Shown: positions 16,241-27,749, counted from the stretch's first letter. The stretch is DNA of 64,000 nucleotides from Pseudomonas sp. QS1027 (GCF_002814235.1 NZ_PHSU01000036.1:45683-109682); one strand, 5' to 3'. The notes: generated by a model from the letters alone, not told the origin. Numbers and translations are program-made.

Positions 16241-16738
16241 ATGGACTTAGCACACAACCTTGACTACACGCAGGCCTTGCCAGCGCCGCGCTTCGAGCAC
16301 GGTCACTTTCAATTGATCGCCGGCCTGGGCGCACGTTTTACCGCCGAGACGTCGGGCGCCATCCCGGATCTGTGGGACGCGTTCGTGCCGCACATCGGAA
16401 AAGTCCCCAGTCAGGTGGGTGAGGTGACGTACGGTATCTGCTGCCATCCGGATGGCCAGGGTGGCTTCGAGTACATCGCCGGGGTGCAGATCAGCAAGCT
16501 TGACGACCTTCCCGAGCTGTATCGCTGGGTGGAACTGCAGGCCCAGCAGTACGCGGTGTTTGAACACAAAGGTTCCCTCGACACCCTCAAGCAGACCTTC
16601 GAGGCCATCTGGAACCGTTGGTTGCCGCAATCCGGCTACCTGGCGGCCGATGCGCCGGAATTCGAGCGCTACAGCGCCGATTTCAATCCCGAAAAAGGCA
16701 CCGGCACCGTGGAAATCTGGTTGCCGATCAAGGCCTGA
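16241..16738 (+). CDS. GyrI-like/AraC effector-binding domain protein
   Basis: 165 residues matching the stand-alone GyrI-like (BmrR/Rob C-terminal type) small-molecule-binding fold, with no DNA-binding domain. Typical parts are YGICCHPDGQGGFEYIAGV, a YAVFEHKGSLDTLKQTFEAI helix, the NRWLPQSGYLAADAPEFERY segment and a final VEIWLPIK strand. Such proteins bind amphipathic or cationic compounds and some are hydrolases. GGAG at 16227-16230 supports ATG 16241. It is divergent from alaC and ends at a hairpin. Confidence 0.85.
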   Translation: MDLAHNLDYTQALPAPRFEHGHFQLIAGLGARFTAETSGAIPDLWDAFVPHIGKVPSQVGEVTYGICCHPDGQGGFEYIAGVQISKLDDLPELYRWVELQAQQYAVFEHKGSLDTLKQTFEAIWNRWLPQSGYLAADAPEFERYSADFNPEKGTGTVEIWLPIKA

Positions 16739-16750
16739 TCCTGCGTGCCA

Positions 16751-16787
16751 CGCGCTCCCCTTCGACAGCAGGGGAGCGCGCTTCTAT
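16751..16787 (+). terminator. rho-independent-like terminator
   Basis: CGCGCTCCCCT at 16751-16761 pairs with AGGGGAGCGCG at 16770-16780 around TCGACAGC and is followed by CTTCTAT. It separates the GyrI-like gene from the kdp operon. Confidence 0.75.
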
Positions 16788-16915
16788 ACGCCATCTTAAC
16801 GTCCCCCCCGGCAATCAGTGCCCGACCTTAATACCCACCTCCGTACCCTTTGATCTGGCTTGCGGCGCCATTGCGTGCGCTTGAGCGAGCCGACCGATTT
16901 CGCAAGGGGACACCT

Positions 16916-17014
16916 GTGCTGACACTCAAACTCATCTACCTGATCAGCGGCCTGGGCGCGGCCGGCCTGTTCGTCTACCTGGGTTACGCGCTGATCCGCG
17001 CCGAAGATTTCTGA
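16916..17014 (+). CDS. kdpF: potassium-transporting ATPase small subunit KdpF
   Basis: A 32-residue single-span membrane protein, GTG start, preceded by AAGGGGA at 16904-16910. The sequence ends YLGYALIRAEDF, resembling the A-L-x-x-A/P-E-x-F end of KdpF. KdpF packs against KdpA and stabilises the KdpFABC pump. Its place first in the operon agrees with this. Confidence 0.8.
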   Translation: MLTLKLIYLISGLGAAGLFVYLGYALIRAEDF

Positions 17015-17084
17015 TCCCCGGGCACGCCTCGCCGCAGGCGCTTTGTGCGGTCCGCAAGGACCCTATCGAACAAGGAAACCAACC

Positions 17085-17168
17085 ATGTACGACCTGATTT
17101 TCCTGGGCGCGACCCTGGTGTTTTTCGGCGCGACAGCCTTGTTCATTGTCGCCTTGAACAAGATTTGA
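17085..17168 (+). CDS. 27-residue membrane ORF between kdpF and kdpA
   Basis: MYDLIFLGATLVFFGATALF then IVALNKI: one hydrophobic helix with a lysine end. AAGGA at 17072-17076 lies eight bases before the ATG, and kdpA begins 13 bases after the stop. It is not the KdpF-like one, because kdpF already precedes it. It may be a second small subunit or an assembly peptide of the pump; I do not recognise a named family. A real translated gene is likely from its ribosome site and position. Confidence 0.65.
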   Translation: MYDLIFLGATLVFFGATALFIVALNKI

Positions 17169-17181
17169 ACGGAGCTTGCAC

Positions 17182-18888
17182 ATGTTGACCGTACTGCTGG
17201 AATTTGCGCTGGTCCTGGTGCTGATGACCGGACTTGCCGTCTTGATGGGGCGCTGGCTGAGCCGGGTGTTTTCACACCCCGGCCATGCGCTGCCGGAACG
17301 CCTGACCTATCGCCTGCTGGGCGTCGATCCACGGGAAACCATGGGCTGGGCCCGCTATGGCTCGGCGCTGCTGTTGTCCAACGGCGCAATGATGCTGTTC
17401 GGCTACCTGCTGTTGCGCCTGCAGGGTTCGCTGCCGATCAACCCGCTGGGCCTGGCCGCCCAGACCCCGGACCTGGCGTTCAACACCGCCGCCTCGTTTA
17501 TCACCAACACCAACTGGCAGGCCTATTCGGGCGAAACCAGTCTGTCCAACTTCAGCCAGATGGCGGTGATCACCTTCCTGATGTTTGTCGGCGCCACCTC
17601 CGGAGTGGTCGCCGCCGCCGGTTTTATCCGTGGCTTGAGCCGCAGCAGCGCGACGGATATCGGCAACTACTGGGTGGACTTCACGCGCATCCTCTACCGG
17701 GTGATGTTGCCGTTGTGCTTCGTCATGGCGCTGGTCTATGTCTGGCAGGGCATGCCGCAGACCTTTGCTTCCCAGGCCCTGGCGACCACGCTGGAGGGCG
17801 CCCGGCAACAACTGATCGTCGGTGCGGTGGCGAGCTTCGAGTCGATCAAGCATATCGGCACCAACGGCGGCGGCTTTTTCAGCATGAACGCCGCGCACCC
17901 GTTCGAGAACCCGACGCCCCTGACCAACATCCTGCATATCTTCAGCATGCTGCTGATTCCGTCGGCGCTGACCTACGCCTTCGGCAGCCTGTTGGCCCGG
18001 CGGCGCCAGGGCTGGGTGTTCTTCGGCACCTTCCTGGTGATGTTCATCGGCTTTCTGGCGGTGGTCTATTTTGCCGAGCAGGGCGGCAACCCGCTGTTGA
18101 CCCAGCTGGGCGTCGACCAACTGCTGTCGGCGACCCAGAGCGGCGGCAATATGGAAGGCAAGGAGCTGCGTTTCGGCATTGCCGATACCAGCCTGTTCAT
18201 CGCCACCACCACCGGCGCCACCACCGGCTCGGTCAACGCCATGCATGACTCGCTGATGCCCATGGGCGGCTTCGTGCCCATGGCGCAGATGATGCTCAAC
18301 TGCGTGTTCGGCGGCGACGGCGTGGGCTTTATCAACCTGATCCAGTACGCCCTGCTGACGGTGTTCCTGGTGGGCATGATGATCGGTCGCACCCCCGAGT
18401 TCCTCGGCAAGCGCATCGAAGCCCGGGAGATGAAACTGGTGATGCTCTCGGTGCTCGCGCATCCGATCTGCATCCTCGGCTTCACCGCCCTGGCCGCCCT
18501 CTGGCCGGGCACCCTGGACAGCCTGAACAACGTCGGGCCCCACGGTTTCAGTGAGGTGCTCTACGCCTATACCTCCGGTACCGCCAACAACGGTTCGGCC
18601 TTCGCCGGGCTGAACGCCAACACGCCGTTCTTCAACACCACCCTTGGCTTCGCCATGTTGCTGGGGCGTTTCTTCACCCTGCTGCCGATGCTCGCCGTGG
18701 CCGGCTCCCTGGCCTTTAAAAAGACCACGCCGGCCGGTGCCGGGACCATTCCCACCGCCACGCCGCTGTTCATGTTCCTGGTGGTGTTCGTGGTGCTGGT
18801 GGTCGGCGGCCTGACCTTCCTGCCGGCGCTTGCGCTGGGGCCCGTGGTCGAGCAGTTGCAACTGCTCTCCGGCCAGACCTACAAGTGA
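17182..18888 (+). CDS. kdpA: potassium-transporting ATPase channel subunit KdpA
   Basis: 568 residues, ATG 17182 with GGAG at 17171-17174. About ten membrane helices and the four selectivity-filter loops are visible: TNTNWQAYSGE at about 110, GTNGGGFF at about 230, TTTGATTGSVNA near 340, and SGTANNGSAFAGL near 465. It binds and conducts K+ in the high-affinity Kdp pump under potassium limitation. The next gene is kdpC, not kdpB. Confidence 0.97.
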   Translation: MLTVLLEFALVLVLMTGLAVLMGRWLSRVFSHPGHALPERLTYRLLGVDPRETMGWARYGSALLLSNGAMMLFGYLLLRLQGSLPINPLGLAAQTPDLAFNTAASFITNTNWQAYSGETSLSNFSQMAVITFLMFVGATSGVVAAAGFIRGLSRSSATDIGNYWVDFTRILYRVMLPLCFVMALVYVWQGMPQTFASQALATTLEGARQQLIVGAVASFESIKHIGTNGGGFFSMNAAHPFENPTPLTNILHIFSMLLIPSALTYAFGSLLARRRQGWVFFGTFLVMFIGFLAVVYFAEQGGNPLLTQLGVDQLLSATQSGGNMEGKELRFGIADTSLFIATTTGATTGSVNAMHDSLMPMGGFVPMAQMMLNCVFGGDGVGFINLIQYALLTVFLVGMMIGRTPEFLGKRIEAREMKLVMLSVLAHPICILGFTALAALWPGTLDSLNNVGPHGFSEVLYAYTSGTANNGSAFAGLNANTPFFNTTLGFAMLLGRFFTLLPMLAVAGSLAFKKTTPAGAGTIPTATPLFMFLVVFVVLVVGGLTFLPALALGPVVEQLQLLSGQTYK

Positions 18889-18898
18889 GGATGTTTGC

Positions 18899-19585
18899 AT
18901 GACTACGCGTATTTCCACGCCGCCGCAGGCGGTGACTCAAGGGCTGTTCCGGGGCCTGTGGCGCCCGGTGCTGGTGTCCTCGGTGTTGTTCATGCTGCTG
19001 ACCGGCCTGGCCTATCCGGCGCTGACCACGCTGGTGGCCAACCTGCTGTTTCCGTTCCAGGCCCAGGGCAGCCTGCTGGAACGCGACGGCCAGGTGGTCG
19101 GTTCGGTGCTGATCGGCCAGGCGTTCAGCCGCCCGGAGTATTTCCAGGCCCGCCCCAGCGTGACCCAGAGCGTCGATCCGAACGACGCCAGCAAGACCGT
19201 TACCACGCCCTACAACGCCGGCCTCAGCGGGGCCAGCAACCTGGGACCGACCAGCCAGCGTCTGCTCGACGCGGTCAAGGAACGGGCCGAAGCCTATCGC
19301 GCCTTGAACGGCCTGGACCCGCAAGCCGCGGTGCCGGTGGACGCGGTGACGGCTTCGGCATCTGGGCTGGACCCGCATATTTCAGTGGCCAACGCGCTGA
19401 TCCAGGCGCGGCGCGTCGCACCGCTGCGGCACCTGCCCGAAGACGCCCTGCTGACCTTGGTCCGGGCTTCGACCGAGACGCGTACCTTCGGCCTGCTCGG
19501 CGAGCCGCGGGTCAATGTGCTGCAACTCAACCTGGCGCTGGATGCCTTGGCGACACCTCACCAGCCCCCTGTCGTCACTGAGTAA
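18899..19585 (+). CDS. kdpC: potassium-transporting ATPase subunit KdpC
   Basis: 228 residues, longer than the usual ~190 of KdpC. One N-terminal membrane helix (LVSSVLFMLLTGLAYPALTT) is followed by the soluble domain: GSVLIGQAFSRPEYFQARPS, GLSGASNLGPTS, PVDAVTASASGLDPHISVAN and ALIQARRVA. The C-terminal stretch TETRTFGLLGEPRVNVLQLN is also family-typical. KdpC bridges KdpA and KdpB. GAGG overlaps the kdpA stop, so translation is probably coupled. Its position before kdpB is unusual. Confidence 0.95.
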   Translation: MTTRISTPPQAVTQGLFRGLWRPVLVSSVLFMLLTGLAYPALTTLVANLLFPFQAQGSLLERDGQVVGSVLIGQAFSRPEYFQARPSVTQSVDPNDASKTVTTPYNAGLSGASNLGPTSQRLLDAVKERAEAYRALNGLDPQAAVPVDAVTASASGLDPHISVANALIQARRVAPLRHLPEDALLTLVRASTETRTFGLLGEPRVNVLQLNLALDALATPHQPPVVTE

Positions 19586-19596
19586 GAGAATCGATC

Positions 19597-21672
<2,076 letters not shown>

Positions 21673-21706
21673 GTGGCTGGCATGGGTGTGTCTCACAAGG
21701 AATGAC

Positions 21707-24400
21707 ATGAGTTTGAATGACACCTCCCGCAACACCCGCGACGGTCGACCCGATCCGGATGCGCTGCTGGAGCAACTGCAAGCCGACGAGAAGGCCGCCC
21801 AGCGCGGCCGTTTGCGTATCTATTTCGGCTCGAACGCCGGGGTCGGGAAAACCTGCGCCATGCTCCAGGCCGCGCACCGTGAACGGGCCCTGGGCCGCGA
21901 TCTGGTGGCCGGGTTGATCGAAACCCACGGGCGCGGTGACACCGCCGCGTTGCTCGCCGGTCTTGAGCAACTGCCGCGCCATCGCCTGGCCCATGGCGAC
22001 AGCACGCTACCGGAGTTCGATCTCGATGCGGCACTGGTCCGCCATCCGGCGGTGTTGCTGGTGGACGAGCTGGCCCACAGCAATGTCCCCGGCTCGCGCC
22101 ACCCCAAGCGCTGGCAGGATATCGAAGAGCTGCTGGGGGCCGGGATCGAGGTCTGGACCAGCCTGAACGTCCAGCATCTGGAAAGCCTCAACGACCTGGT
22201 CAGCGGCATCATCGGGACCCGCGTGCGCGAAACCGTCCCCGACCATGTGTTCGACAGTGCCCATGAAGTGGTGCTGATCGACCTGGCCCCCGACGAGCTG
22301 TTGCAGCGTCTCAAGGACGGCAAGGTCTACCAGGGCCCGCAGGCCGACCGGGCGTCCCGACACTTCTTTCGCAAAGGCAACCTGCTGGCGCTGCGCGAAC
22401 TGGCCCTGCGCCGTACGGCCGACCGGGTCGATGCGCAAATGCGCGTCTATCGTCGCGAGCGTTCCATCGACACCTTGTGGGCCGCCCGCGAGCGCTTGCT
22501 GGTGGGGATCGCCGGCGAGCCCTCGGATGAGCGCCTGGTGCGAGAAGCCGCGCGCCTGGCGCAGAAGCTTGAAGCCGACTGGATCGTGGTGCATGTCGAG
22601 TCGGTCTCGACGGGTGGCATGGCCCAGCGACGACGCGCGGCGGCGGTGAAGACCCTGGCCCTGGCCGCAGAATTCGGCGCCGATACCGCGATCCTGGCGG
22701 GCATCGATGTCGCCGAAGCGCTGGTGGCCTGCGCCCGTGAACGCAATGCCAACCGCCTGTTGCTCGGCCATCGGCCACGGCGGGTCTGGCAGTTCTGGCA
22801 CCAGACGGTCAGCGACCGGATCAGCCGTCACCACCCGCAGATCGATCAGATCGTGATCGCCCATGGCGAGCTGCCGCGCACGGCGCCGTCCCGCTCGGAC
22901 GCGGAACCGAGGCTGGCGCCGGGCAGGGGCCTGGCCTACCTGTGGGCGACCCTGGCCTGTTTCGCCGCCACGGCGGTGGCGGCGTTGTTGCTGCAAGTCT
23001 TCGACCCGGCCAACGTGGTCATGCTGTTCCTGCTGACGGTGGTGCTGGTGGCGCTGCGCCTGGGACGCGGGCCGGGTGTCTGGGCGGCGATGCTGGCGGT
23101 GCTGTGTTTCGATTTTTTCTTTGTCCAGCCGGTGCTGTCGTTCACCGTCAACGACACCCAGTATTTCTTCACCTTCGCCTTGATGCTGGGCATTGCCCTG
23201 ATCACCGGGCAACTGACCGCGCGTCTGCGCCATGAGGCGCGCACGGCCGCGGCCCGTGAGCGCCGGGCGACCTCGCTGGCGTTGTTGGCCCGCGACCTGT
23301 CCGCCGCCCTGACCGTCGAGCAGCTGGGCGCGGTGGCGCTGCGCACCTTCAGCGGGGTGTTCGAGGCCCGGGTCGGCCTGGCCTTGCCGGATGCCGGCGA
23401 CCGGGTCAGCACCATGGCCGGCAGTGTCTTCCCGGTGGATGAAAGTATCGCCCAGTGGACCTACGAACAGGGGCGCCCGGCGGGGCAGGGCAGTGACACC
23501 CTGGCCGCCGCACCCGGTTGCTACTTTGCCCTCAAGGCGCCGATGCGCGTGCGCGGTGTGCTGGTCCTCGACCTGAGCGATGCCGAGCGCCTGAAGGACC
23601 CCGATGAGCAACGCCTGCTGGAAGCCTGCATGAGCCAGTTGGCGATTGCGCTGGAGCGGGTGCATTTCGTCGAAGTGGCGCAAAGCACCCTGGTGCAGAT
23701 GGAAGGCGAGCGGATGCGCAATACCTTGCTCGCGGCCATTTCCCATGACCTGCGTACGCCCCTGACCAGCATTATCGGTGCCGCCGATGCGGCCGCGCCC
23801 CATGTACGAGATGACTTGGTCGGCGGGTTGTTGAACGGGATTCACGATCAGGCCTGTGCCATGCAACGACTGATCGAAAACCTGCTGGATATGGCGCGCC
23901 TGCAGGAACATGGCGTGCGCCTCAACCGCCAGTGGCATTCCCTGGAAGAGGTGGTCGGAAGCGCCTTGCGCCAATTGCGCGAACCCCTGGCCCGGCACCC
24001 GGTGCGGGCGCTGTTGCCGGTGGACCTGCCCCTGGTGGAGATCGATGCGCTGCTGATCGAGCGGGTGTTGGTCAACCTGTTGGACAACGCGGCGAAATAC
24101 ACCCCGGCGGATACGCCGATCGAGATAACGGCGAGCCAGATCGATGAGCGGATTGTCCTGGAGGTCGCCGACAGCGGACCGGGTTGTCCGTCCGGTATCG
24201 CTCCCGAGCAACTCTTCGAGGCCTTCAGTCGTGGCCAGCAGGAGTCGGCGGTGTCCGGCATCGGCCTGGGACTGGCCCTGGTCCGACGGATCGTCGAAGC
24301 CCACGGCGGACGGGTTGTCGCCCGGCCGCGGGTGCCGAACGGCCTTTGTTTTGTTATCAGCTTACCGGCGGGTCAACCGCCGTCCATGGAAACCTTATGA
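21707..24400 (+). CDS. kdpD: potassium-sensing histidine kinase KdpD
   Basis: 897 residues from ATG 21707, preceded by AAGGA at 21697-21701. The N-terminal KdpD domain has the Walker-like GSNAGVGKT loop at about 45 and LVDELAHSNVPGSRH at about 120. A universal stress protein domain spans about 250-370, four membrane helices lie near 405-505, and a GAF-like region follows. The kinase has His680 in ISHDLRTPLTSI, the N box NLLDNAAKYTP, and GIGLGLALVRRIVEAHGG. It phosphorylates KdpE when K+ is limiting. The last four bases overlap kdpE. Confidence 0.96.
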   Translation: MSLNDTSRNTRDGRPDPDALLEQLQADEKAAQRGRLRIYFGSNAGVGKTCAMLQAAHRERALGRDLVAGLIETHGRGDTAALLAGLEQLPRHRLAHGDSTLPEFDLDAALVRHPAVLLVDELAHSNVPGSRHPKRWQDIEELLGAGIEVWTSLNVQHLESLNDLVSGIIGTRVRETVPDHVFDSAHEVVLIDLAPDELLQRLKDGKVYQGPQADRASRHFFRKGNLLALRELALRRTADRVDAQMRVYRRERSIDTLWAARERLLVGIAGEPSDERLVREAARLAQKLEADWIVVHVESVSTGGMAQRRRAAAVKTLALAAEFGADTAILAGIDVAEALVACARERNANRLLLGHRPRRVWQFWHQTVSDRISRHHPQIDQIVIAHGELPRTAPSRSDAEPRLAPGRGLAYLWATLACFAATAVAALLLQVFDPANVVMLFLLTVVLVALRLGRGPGVWAAMLAVLCFDFFFVQPVLSFTVNDTQYFFTFALMLGIALITGQLTARLRHEARTAAARERRATSLALLARDLSAALTVEQLGAVALRTFSGVFEARVGLALPDAGDRVSTMAGSVFPVDESIAQWTYEQGRPAGQGSDTLAAAPGCYFALKAPMRVRGVLVLDLSDAERLKDPDEQRLLEACMSQLAIALERVHFVEVAQSTLVQMEGERMRNTLLAAISHDLRTPLTSIIGAADAAAPHVRDDLVGGLLNGIHDQACAMQRLIENLLDMARLQEHGVRLNRQWHSLEEVVGSALRQLREPLARHPVRALLPVDLPLVEIDALLIERVLVNLLDNAAKYTPADTPIEITASQIDERIVLEVADSGPGCPSGIAPEQLFEAFSRGQQESAVSGIGLGLALVRRIVEAHGGRVVARPRVPNGLCFVISLPAGQPPSMETL

Positions 24401-25089
24401 CCAGCACCCGTATCCTGATTGTCGAGGATGAAGCCAATATCCGCCGTTTCATCGGCATCGCCTTGCAGGACGAAGGCTTCCAGGTCTTCGAGGCCGACAG
24501 CAGCAAGCGTGCCCTGATCGATGCGGCGAGCCGCCAGCCGGACCTGGTGATCGTCGACCTGGGCCTGCCCGACGGTGACGGCAAGGACCTGATCAGCGAG
24601 CTGCGTGGCTGGATGAGCGTGCCGATCCTGGTGCTGTCGGCCCGTGATCGCGAAGACGAAAAGGTCGCCGCGCTGGATGCCGGAGCCGATGACTATCTGG
24701 TCAAGCCGTTCGGCGTTCCCGAGTTGCTGGCGCGTATCCGTGCGCAGTTGCGGCGGCAGGTACAAAGCGGCACGGCGGCGGTCAGCAGCAAGGTGCGCTT
24801 CGGTGAGGTCGAGGTCGATCTGGCCACCCATGAGGTGCGGCGTGGCAGCGAGGGCGTGCACCTGACACCCATCGAGTTCCGCCTGTTGAGCGCGTTGATC
24901 CGGGGTCAGGGCCGGGTGCTGACGCACCGGCAATTGCTGCTGGATGTCTGGGGGCTGGACTATGCCGATCGGGCCCATTATCTGCGGGTACACATGGCGC
25001 ACCTGCGGCAAAAACTCGAAGCCGACCCGGCGCAGCCGCAACACCTGATCACCGAACTGCAGGTGGGCTATCGTCTGGTCGGCCTGTAA
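24397..25089 (+). CDS. kdpE: response regulator KdpE (OmpR family)
   Basis: 230 residues. Receiver domain 1-120 with acidic pocket E10-D11, phosphoacceptor Asp54 in VDLGLPDGDG, and Lys in DDYLVKPFG. The C-terminal winged helix at about 130-228 contains HLTPIEFRLLSALIRGQGRV and HYLRVHMAHLRQKLE. It activates the kdp pump genes. ATG overlaps the kdpD stop (ATGA), so the pair is coupled. Confidence 0.96.
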   Translation: MTSTRILIVEDEANIRRFIGIALQDEGFQVFEADSSKRALIDAASRQPDLVIVDLGLPDGDGKDLISELRGWMSVPILVLSARDREDEKVAALDAGADDYLVKPFGVPELLARIRAQLRRQVQSGTAAVSSKVRFGEVEVDLATHEVRRGSEGVHLTPIEFRLLSALIRGQGRVLTHRQLLLDVWGLDYADRAHYLRVHMAHLRQKLEADPAQPQHLITELQVGYRLVGL

Positions 25090-25093
25090 CGGC

Positions 25094-25207
25094 TTATTTG
25101 TTCTCCCGTTGCGTCTTGGACGCACGCCAGAAGTCGAGGTAGAGGGTGATCACACCGAACGCGCTGATGCCCAACAGCATAAGCAGGCCGATCTGGATAT
25201 GGGTCAT
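25094..25207 (-). CDS. 37-residue predicted membrane protein
   Basis: MTHIQIGLLMLLGISAFGVI, then TLYLDFWRASKTQRENK: one membrane helix followed by a basic tail. On the minus strand GGAG lies seven bases before the ATG. It starts 5 bases from the kdpE stop but on the opposite strand. I do not recognise a function. The good ribosome site and helix-plus-positive-tail layout make it more than chance. Confidence 0.6.
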   Translation of the reverse strand: MTHIQIGLLMLLGISAFGVITLYLDFWRASKTQRENK

Positions 25208-25548
25208 GACAGGTCTCCGGAAAACACCGCATCAGGCGGCGACCCGCAGAGAAATAGTCGAAATTCCGGGCAAATGACATCGACTATATGAAAGCTTTAC
25301 GGGGCGCTCGCGCAACAATATGGGGCGGATACGAAGTGGGCTGGAATCGCTGTCCCGATGCGGTTAACCGTTGTTTCAAGCCCGTCGTTGGCTTTCGACC
25401 AGAGGGGTGTTCGGGGGCGTGATTCCCCTTGAGTTACCGCTGTTTTTTCATATTCCTGCAAGGAATGCATTGCATTAAAAACATGAATTTTCTTTATTTT
25501 CGCAGGGCGACTACCTTGGGCTGAAATCCCCGCCAAGAGAGAACGCCC

Positions 25549-26268
25549 ATGTCGTCCGAACACCCGGATTCTGCTCGGAAATTCGATGTGTCCCGAGCCG
25601 CTGAATACGCCGAGCAAAGTCGCATTGCCCTGGCCGGTTATGACGCCTGTCACGAGTTGGTTGCCTGCATGCTGGCGGCCAGCCTGGGCAGCGGGGGCGA
25701 GGCGAGGATTCTGGTGGTGGGCGCCGGTGGTACCGCCCAGGAAATCCTCAAGGCGGCGAAGCTGGAGCCGCTTTGGCGGTTCACCGCGGTCGACCCCTCG
25801 GCGCCGATGCTTGAGTTGGCCCAGGCCAGTCTCCAGGCGCAGGGGTTGCTTGCGCGCACGCGGGTATTTCTGGGGACGGTCGAGGAACTGACGGACGAGC
25901 CGCCCTATGATGCCGCGACCCTGATCGGTGTGTTGCATCACCTGCCCGGCGATCAGGCCAAGCACGACATCCTCAAGGCGATTGCCACCCGGCTCAAACC
26001 GGGAGCGCCGTTGATTGTGGCGGGCAACCATCAGGCCTATGCCAGCCAGCCGCTGTTGCTGGCGGCCTGGGGCGAGCGCTGGCGGCAGCAGGGGGCGAGC
26101 GCCGAGGACGTGCGCGCCAAGCTTGGCAAGATTCTCCAGGGGGCCGATCCGCCACACTCGGAGTCGGCGGTTCAGCGCTTGCTCGAAGAGGCCGGATTCG
26201 GCACCGCGACGCGATTCTTTTCCAGCCTGTTCTGGGGTGCCTGGGTGGCATCGAGGGACGCCAGGTAA
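25549..26268 (+). CDS. class I SAM-dependent methyltransferase
   Basis: 239 residues. Glycine-rich motif I is VVGAGGTAQEILKAAK at about 60, motif II acidic end FTAVDPSAPMLELAQ, and a UbiE/Coq5-like ATLIGVLHHLPGDQAKHD post-motif at about 125. The C-terminus (about 170-239) has RLLEEAGFGTATRFF, typical of small-molecule methyltransferases. AGAGAG precedes the ATG. The 341 bases upstream, divergent from the small ORF at 25094, show no other gene. The substrate is unknown. Confidence 0.88.
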   Translation: MSSEHPDSARKFDVSRAAEYAEQSRIALAGYDACHELVACMLAASLGSGGEARILVVGAGGTAQEILKAAKLEPLWRFTAVDPSAPMLELAQASLQAQGLLARTRVFLGTVEELTDEPPYDAATLIGVLHHLPGDQAKHDILKAIATRLKPGAPLIVAGNHQAYASQPLLLAAWGERWRQQGASAEDVRAKLGKILQGADPPHSESAVQRLLEEAGFGTATRFFSSLFWGAWVASRDAR

Positions 26269-26289
26269 CCGACATGATCCTTGCCTTTT

Positions 26290-26324
26290 CCCGGCAGGAG
26301 CCGCTGCTCGAGGCTCCTGCCGGG
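26290..26324. terminator. 13-bp hairpin terminator between convergent genes
   Basis: CCCGGCAGGAGCC at 26290-26302 pairs perfectly with GGCTCCTGCCGGG at 26312-26324. It lies between the methyltransferase and the delta-60 repeat gene. Confidence 0.8.
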
Positions 26325-26344
26325 GTGGCGCTACGTGCGGGGGT

Positions 26345-27565
26345 TCAGTTGCCGTAGCAGCGAATCACCGCCGAATGGGTGGCGTAGCGGCCGGAGGCCA
26401 GGATCTTGCCATCCGGCTGCAACTCCAGGTTGGAGAGGTAGCTGGTGGAATCGCCGATGTAGATCAGTCGGCTGATCCCGTTATCGCCAAAATCAGGGTC
26501 CAGTTCGCCGTTGCCCAAGTGGCGCATCAACCAGCAGCGGCTGCCGCTGTTGATATGGCCGGCGCTGACGATTTTTCCGTCTTCCTGTACTGCGAGGGCG
26601 AAGGAGATATCCAGTTCCGGCAGCTCCCAGGGCACTCCGGCGTTGAACGTGACGTCCAGCTTGCCGTCGGCCGTGACACGGGTGAGCAGGGCGATGTTGT
26701 GGGTGAGATCGGCGGAGCCGGTGACGACGATTTTCTGGTCGGGCTGCACGGCGAGATCGAAAAACGCGGCGTTGCCGTCGCGGGCCGGTTCCAGCTCCAG
26801 ATAACCCGCGCAACCGAAGGTCTTGTCCGGCAGGCCGGTGGCCCCGTAGCGCATCAGCATGGCCTTGCGGCCGCGTCGTCCGGCCACGACCAGCTTGCCA
26901 TCGGCCTGGACCTGGACCGCCTCGAAGGCGATGTTCGGTTCCGGTGCCGTGACCACGCCGCAGGTGCCGAACCGTGGGTCGAAACTGCCGTTGCGGTCGA
27001 GGCGCACGATAACGTCGCGTGCCGGCTCGCCCACGGCGCTGTTTCTCAGGGCCAGGACGATAAAGCCGTCCTGGGGTTGCACGGTGAGTCGGCGGCCATA
27101 GCCGATCCAGGGCGCCGTGTAAGGCAGGGCGACCTGACCGTTGTCGCCGAAATCGGGGTCCGGCATGCCGTCTTCAGTGATACGGGCGCAGAAGACCTGT
27201 TCACCGGCGCGGAAGTGGCCGAGCAAGAGGAACTTGTCGTCTTCGTCGAGGACCGCCTTGATCAGTCTTCGGCTGGAACTTCCGAGTGATTGGGCGAAGT
27301 CATTATAGTAAAGGCCGTCGTCGCTGAAGTCGGCCTGGGTGATACTTTCCGGCCGGTCTTCATGCACGCCGATAAACCGATGACGGCCGTCGGGCCGCAA
27401 TAAAGAGGGGCCGACAAAACCAGGACCTCTTTCTGAAAAAATAACCAGGCCGTCGCGGTGTTCACCAAATTCCAGATCAAATTTCCCGGCGCTGCCGGGT
27501 CGTTGGATGACCGTGGAGGGCGAGGCTTTTGGGGCGCTGTTCGAGATTCGGTTTTGTGCATCCAT
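26345..27565 (-). CDS. delta-60 repeat protein
   Basis: 406 residues made of about six to seven repeats of roughly 55 residues, each with D-x-x-FG-x-x-G followed by a V-Q-x-D-G-K-I-like strand: PDFGDNGQVALPY, PRFGTCGVVTAP, KTFGCAGYLEL, VTFNAGVPWELPE and PDFGDNGISRLIY. These delta-60 repeats fold as a beta-propeller-like array. There is no signal peptide or membrane anchor. A surface or extracellular role is often inferred from the family but not shown here. It stands alone between hairpin 26290 and a 184-base gap. Confidence 0.85.
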   Translation of the reverse strand: MDAQNRISNSAPKASPSTVIQRPGSAGKFDLEFGEHRDGLVIFSERGPGFVGPSLLRPDGRHRFIGVHEDRPESITQADFSDDGLYYNDFAQSLGSSSRRLIKAVLDEDDKFLLLGHFRAGEQVFCARITEDGMPDPDFGDNGQVALPYTAPWIGYGRRLTVQPQDGFIVLALRNSAVGEPARDVIVRLDRNGSFDPRFGTCGVVTAPEPNIAFEAVQVQADGKLVVAGRRGRKAMLMRYGATGLPDKTFGCAGYLELEPARDGNAAFFDLAVQPDQKIVVTGSADLTHNIALLTRVTADGKLDVTFNAGVPWELPELDISFALAVQEDGKIVSAGHINSGSRCWLMRHLGNGELDPDFGDNGISRLIYIGDSTSYLSNLELQPDGKILASGRYATHSAVIRCYGN

Positions 27566-27749
27566 GGGGATTGAGTCCTTTCAGTTTATTAAATGGCCAC
27601 TTGAGTTAAATAACGGCTTATCAAGTAGCGATACGCTGGCTGATTCAGCAGCGACGTCATCGATTTAATAACTGGAAAGTGAGTTTGCCCAGCGATCAAG
27701 TTTTACTGTAAATGACCAACTGATCTCATACTTATGGCCACCCGGAACT

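Noticed and set aside
17272..18918. Minus-strand open frame opposite kdpA
   Set aside because: His/Gln/Glu/Gly-rich shadow of kdpA with no recognizable domain.
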